Shown: one piece after another, positions 6,588-6,739 of the stretch
Layout: each line of letters begins with the position of its first letter
Numbering within the stretch: the first letter of the stretch is position 1
Assembly (NCBI GenBank): GCA_007125835.1
Contig: SLCJ01000202.1
Location: 1 to 6,739 of the forward strand
DNA: 6,739 nucleotides
Reading direction: 5' to 3'
Source of the DNA: Verrucomicrobiales bacterium
Lineage (GTDB): Bacteria > Verrucomicrobiota > Verrucomicrobiia > Verrucomicrobiales > SLCJ01
Program-made: the position numbers and the translations under genes
Notes under the pieces: generated by a model
The model's input: only the letters and a program-made list of their open reading frames with translations
The model's database searches: none
Told to the model about the DNA's origin: nothing

Positions 6588-6737
6588 CCCCAAGGAGCGG
6601 CGAACCTCCTTCGCCGATGTGGATGAATGGGAAAATGAGGAGGGAGCTTCGCGCTTGGCCATTTGCTTTCTCATCCTCGGGCGATGGTGGATCGCCCCTC
6701 CTTGGTCGAGATGTCTCGACGCTTGAGGAAGATGGAT
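6588..6737. repeat. 150-bp structured repeat, copy 4
   Basis: This full unit follows copy 3 without a gap. Its hairpins are CGGCGAA/TTCGCCG (6598-6616), GGGCGAT/ATCGCCC (6679-6697) and GTCGAGATGTCTCGAC (6705-6720). It differs from copy 1 at about seven positions, none in the last 68 bases (6670-6737). The final two bases of the window, CC at 6738-6739, match the start of another unit, so the array probably extends past the window. Confidence 0.95.
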
Positions 6738-6739
6738 CC

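Larger units (their letters stand above)
5931..6739. other. Repeat-rich intergenic region without a credible gene
   Basis: After the lptD stop, 809 bases carry no convincing gene. The first 51 (5931-5981) look unique and hold no hairpin-plus-T terminator. The rest is three long copies and one stub of a structured repeat of about 150 bp, plus a 280-base spacer. Open frames of 60-158 codons run through on both strands, but they translate the repeat, share no family features and follow the period of the repeat, so they are not called. No tRNA, rRNA or transposase gene was recognised. Confidence 0.75.

Noticed and set aside
5982..6737. CRISPR array
   Set aside because: The repeated unit is about 150 bp, copies are directly joined or separated by one 280-base spacer, and there are no 25-40 base repeats with regular unique spacers or cas genes.

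Overview
The window is GC-rich and carries three genes on the + strand, followed by about 0.8 kb of repeat-rich, apparently non-coding DNA. The gene content points to a Gram-negative (diderm) bacterium: a bacterial phenylalanyl-tRNA synthetase pair (pheS, pheT) and LptD, the outer-membrane protein that inserts lipopolysaccharide. The protein style, the absence of Shine-Dalgarno sequences and the structured intergenic repeats suggest the PVC group, perhaps Verrucomicrobiota/Opitutales. That placement is an impression from reading, not a database result.

Layout. 1-882 is the 3' part of pheS, with about 44 N-terminal residues lying upstream of the window. 883-949 is a pyrimidine-rich gap. 950-3334 is a complete pheT. 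3335-3467 is a 133-base gap. 3468-5930 is a complete lptD with a signal peptide. 5931-6739 holds no credible gene. It contains three nearly full copies of a roughly 150-bp structured repeat (5982-6131, 6439-6587, 6588-6737) and a 27-base stub (6132-6158). A 280-base spacer (6159-6438) separates them. The last two bases of the window match the start of a further copy, so the array probably continues.

How the genes work together. PheS and PheT form the (alpha-beta)2 enzyme that charges tRNA-Phe and edits mischarged Tyr-tRNA. Their adjacency is the common bacterial arrangement. LptD acts in the outer membrane and is functionally unrelated; it may be co-transcribed or have its own promoter in the 133-base gap, and no convincing promoter or terminator could be read there.

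The most interesting part is the downstream repeat. Each unit can fold back on itself (an arm near the start matches an inverted arm near position 100 of the unit) and carries three short hairpins. Its right-hand 68 bases are identical in all three long copies, while all the differences lie in the left 82 bases. It resembles, by analogy only, the ERIC/REP type of palindromic intergenic repeat. I did not find a protein-coding new system in this window.
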